Shown here piece after piece: positions 7,630-10,453 of a stretch of 10,453 nt of DNA. The position numbers were made by a program, and so were the translations under genes. Positions within the stretch are counted from its first letter, which is position 1. Each line of letters opens with the position of its first letter. The DNA is from Larix sibirica (Eukaryota > Streptophyta > Pinopsida > Pinales > Pinaceae): assembly GCA_004151065.3 (NCBI GenBank), contig NWUY0305028249.1, positions 1 through 10,453 on the forward strand. The letters run 5' to 3'. Below the pieces are notes generated by a model, which did no database searches, was not told the DNA's origin, and saw only the letters and a program-made list of their open reading frames with translations.

Positions 7630-8585
7630 AAAACTATGAGTGCCAGGAAAATACCAAATAATTCCCTTTGGATATTTCCATTGCAACTCATGAAGCTCCT
7701 ACATGTATCTAGAAGCGACTCCAATAGCATAAGATAAAGTACACTCCCTACCAATTGTGAATTTTCTATATTGGGTATTTTCCACCAAAGGTATAGTACT
7801 GTCATCCACAAGATTTACCCCATAAATGATAGGTGGTGTAGTTGATTTGCAATTAATTATCTGAAATCTAATGAGAATATACTATGAATACTTGGATTAT
7901 ACCATCTTGAATCCTAAATCAGATCAAGTGATTTGAATACCAAGAAATTAATGTAACAATCTCAAATCACTCATGGAAAATATTTCATGTAAGGAATATT
8001 TCACCACAACAACAGATGATGGTGAAATTCTTGTGATAGTAAGTCAACTTATCAAGGTATATACACATTAGGATCTTAATTACAATGACAAAAACCTTGG
8101 AATAGTTGGCATAAGGAGTCCACCTTTGCATACCAATCTTGTGGTGCCTGCTTGATGTCTTACAAATATTTTTGCAATTTGTAGACTAGAGATGATCCCT
8201 AGACATATCGATGTGGTTGTTCCATGTAGATATCTTCCACAACATCTCCATGAAGAAATGCACTCTTCACATCCATATGATGAATCTCTCAATGTTGATT
8301 TTATACAATGGTGATCAATTCAGATGGAATCCATATTGGAAACTAGTGAAAAGGTCTCATTGTAATGTATGCCCTATACTTATGAGAATCATTTTGATAC
8401 AAGTGAAGATTTGTACTTACTGATAAGTCCATATTCTCCCATATTTTTTTGATAAATCCATTTGCACCAAACAAGTTTCCTTGCGAAAGGAAGTGGAACG
8501 AACTCTTAATTTTGGTTCTTGGTAAGAGACAAATACTCCTCCTCCATGGAAACATCTAAATATGGATTATTGGTATCCTTTGCAT
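7630..8585 (-). pseudogene. Copia reverse transcriptase domain, broken and partly deleted
   Basis: The lead-in is NNPYLDVSMEEEYLSLTKNQ then stop-EFVPLP (a stop replaces the usual Trp, at about 8506-8508), then LVWCKWIY and YNETFSLVSNMDSI. The catalytic first motif MDVKSAFLHG (8247-8276) is intact, followed by EDIYMEQPH and IKQAPQDWYAKVD. The YVDD catalytic box is not intact: DPNVYI is joined almost directly to a GTTGAC remnant (about 8043-8048), so about 30 bp and part of the Asp-Asp codons seem missing. Beyond it HEIFSMSDL, FLGIQIT and LVENTQYRK follow in order. SFGMHY and ASRYMQE near 7630-7700 mark the end of the RT and connection region. Confidence 0.9.
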
Positions 8586-8869
8586 AATATTGTGGATCTA
8601 TAGCAATAACCATATAACAATGTATGTGCATCAAAGGTTCTATTGCATTGAGTGCTTCTAGAGAACCATTAAAATGTGATAAAGTCATTTGTGGATCTAA
8701 TGGATCTTCAACTAGATCACCTATAGCTTGGATAGTTTGGTGTGAACAAAGTGGTATGGGTTCCATATTTTCACCAGTATGTTCATCATTATTAGAAACT
8801 TATTCTTCTTCATCTAGATCTAAAATTTTATTTGAATGTGAAATTTCATATTAGACATATAAATAAGTA

Positions 8870-9246
8870 TCGATGAGTTCTACATCAACTAGAATTGGTG
8901 GATCAATAGTAGGAGATTCTGTATGGAAGGGGGATTCTTCAAATTCGATGCTCCTTTCAATGAAAATATTTCCAGTGAAAGGATTTAGTTGTTTTTACCC
9001 CTTAACACAATCAATATATAGTACAAATATGCACTCCTAACTTTGTGGATGCAAAGGCATCCTTTTTTTTGAAGGAATGCGCGTGCATGCACGAGATCTA
9101 AACACCCTAAAGTGTTTGAACTCTAGTTTTCGACCACTCCAATATTTGAATGGAGTGACCTACTTTAATGATTTATGATGAAGTAAGTTCTAAATGTAGG
9201 ATGTACATGTGATTGCTTCAACACAAAGCTTTGGAGCTAGGGATTC
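8870..9246 (-). pseudogene. Copia integrase C-terminal region, broken
   Basis: In one frame the minus strand reads SLAPKLCVEAITC near 9206-9243 (family form ends in LWAEA), then VTPFKYWSGRKLE, FKHFRVF and RIPSKKR. ECIFV and NPFTGNIFIERSIEFEESP follow, the latter typical of the integrase/RT linker of plant copia elements. Four stop codons interrupt it before about 8990. The catalytic DDE core of integrase would lie further right and is not recognised. Confidence 0.88.
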
Positions 9247-9290
9247 AATTCGGAAACATTTACAAAACCTAAGTGCAAAATGAAATATTA

Positions 9291-10453
9291 GTTCATAAAT
9301 ATGACATGGCACTTCTAGCTTTGTTCTAGGAAGGTGCCTAAGAATTTTTTTACTTGGCTAGTGTTATTAGTAATTATGGTTATTCCCTTATGACAAATGA
9401 CATATTTTTGGTTGAGTTTGTATTTATTTGGAGACACACATTGTGTGACTAGTAGTTTCTCAAAAGAAATGATTTGCTCACCGTTCTAGATAAGTATTGT
9501 GTGTTCTATGTTGGTTCCTCTTGTCTCATCATTCTTGGTAGTTGATTTTTGTGGGAAACAAATTGCCATTTGATAGTGTTTCCCACCTTCGTTTGGAGGA
9601 ATATATTTTTATTCTTGAAATTTTTTAGATTAGTTGGAGTGTGGACTTCTATAATGTGAAATTATTAGAATAACATATTAGAGTTTTCCATGTTTAGTAG
9701 TTAAAAGTGATTGTGAACATTGTTCAAATTGCAAACTTGTACCATAAGAAACAATTTATTTGGCATAAAACCAAAGAAAGAAATAAATTGAGGTCCATAA
9801 GAGGAACATAGATGGATAGGTGTAACAATATACAAATTCAAAATTTGATAGTTAGGTTGCATCCAAAGAAACTTATTTGACTCTATAATAGGGCATTCTC
9901 ATGTATGTATTCGTAAGTGTTTTGGACTTCTAACAAAAAATGAGGTTGTCTAAGGAAATAATACTTTCATATATTATACCAATGTTAGTTTGAGCTTCAG
10001 GTTTTTATCTCTTTTTCCATTAGCACTTGTTAATATTTCCATTTTTTTATGTCATCATTGTCTTTTTCTTATTTAATTGTTTTACAAGTATATGTTTTCT
10101 TGAAAAACAAGCATACTATCTTATTGTAGTTTGAAATTTTTTCTATTTCATTATAATTAATGGCATTTAATTTTGTAATGATAGATTTGTCTTATTTGTT
10201 GGCAACTTGGAATACAAGACATCAGGAAACCCTGGGTTATTTTGGTCCTATTATCTGACATGAAAATAAAGAGGACCCCACAGTGCACAAACAAAATTCA
10301 TGGACATGGTAACACTATAGGGCCTAATAAATTTTCCAAACCCCCTATGGCAGTTTATAGTAGAGTGAGGTATGGTGAATTTCTATGTATTGTGATAGTT
10401 AGAGTGAGGTACCAAACTACCACCAAAAGAGGGCTTGTTATGTGATGATTTAT
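9291..10453. other. Unassigned AT-rich DNA
   Basis: If the copia element were complete, this side should hold the integrase core, protease and gag. I could not find those motifs (no HHCC integrase zinc finger, no gag zinc knuckle) on either strand. The minus strand at 9240-9300 is weakly integrase-like at best. There is a 10-bp perfect inverted repeat at 9551-9560/9577-9586. There is also a two-copy direct repeat AGAGTGAGGTA at 10362-10372 and 10401-10411 (39 bp apart). The longest open stretch (10242-10445, plus strand, 67 codons) has no recognisable motif. I cannot say what this DNA is. Confidence 0.5.
10357..10411. repeat. Two-copy direct repeat, 39-bp period
   Basis: ATAGTAGAGTGAGGTA (10357-10372) recurs as ATAGTTAGAGTGAGGTA (10395-10411). 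Only two copies are seen, with a period of about 39 bp. No function is apparent. Confidence 0.55.

Larger units (their letters stand above)
7131..9246 (-). pseudogene. Ty1/copia pol polyprotein (end of IN, RT, RNase H), broken
   Basis: This is the 3' two-thirds of a Ty1/copia pol gene on the minus strand, in the copia order of integrase, reverse transcriptase, RNase H. From 9246 to about 8318 it stays in a single frame with about eleven stop codons and no frameshift. A frameshift precedes MDVKSAFLHG (8247-8276), then several more indels follow down to 7131. The span would encode roughly 700 residues; the gag, protease and most of integrase that should lie to the right are not recognisable. 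The element is dead. It is the host of the LINE insertion at about 7025. Integrase-before-RT order excludes Ty3 only in combination with the motif types, which are clearly copia. Confidence 0.92.

Noticed and set aside
9551-9586. Perfect 10-bp inverted repeat (GTGGGAAACA/TGTTTCCCAC, 16-bp spacer), possible terminator or MITE end
   Set aside because: About one such stem is expected by chance in a window of this size, and no TIR partner, T-run or target duplication accompanies it.
1-10453. A novel multi-gene system or host gene
   Set aside because: Every coding signal found belongs to the LINE or the Ty1/copia element, and all are broken. The remaining DNA has no long open frame or recognisable motif.

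Overview
The window looks like AT-rich, repeat-dominated nuclear DNA of a land plant. I see no intact host gene, rRNA, tRNA, CRISPR array or bacterial-style operon. Everything I can identify is decayed retrotransposon sequence, and nearly all of it reads on the minus strand. The plant assignment rests on the type of LINE found (L1-type with a DUF4283/zinc-knuckle ORF1 and an ORF2 carrying endonuclease, reverse transcriptase, zf-RVT and RNase H) and on the style of the Ty1/copia pol. A gymnosperm or other large-genome plant is possible, but the sequence does not settle it.

Layout, in minus-strand (transcription) order from right to left. 9291-10453: AT-rich DNA I cannot assign. About 7131-9246: a decayed Ty1/copia pol (end of integrase, reverse transcriptase, RNase H). 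7039-7130: the start of its 3' untranslated region. 7030-7038: one copy of a candidate target-site duplication. About 1133-7025: a nearly complete but dead L1-type LINE with ORF1 (5485-6996), ORF2 (1248-5483) and a 3' UTR (1133-1247). 1124-1132: the second copy of the duplication. 1075-1123: the rest of the copia 3' untranslated region. 1065-1074: a probable polypurine tract. 1-1064: a probable partial copia 3' LTR. The LTR holds a G7 hairpin, three tandem copies of a 61-67 bp unit, a TATA-like box and, at the window edge, a diverged array of 21-bp repeats.

The simplest history is that a Ty1/copia element inserted first and an L1-type LINE later landed in its 3' untranslated region, in the same orientation. 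Both then decayed through nonsense codons, frameshifts and small deletions. The elements are recognisable because conserved motifs persist across frames: WNC, PDGF, FADD, C-x-x-C...C and GASKGNPG in the LINE; WSGRK, MDVKSAFLHG, WSSKKQ and TKEP in copia. No gene here is likely to be functional. I found no evidence of an undescribed biological system; the most useful observations are the nested insertion and the repeat structure of the putative LTR.
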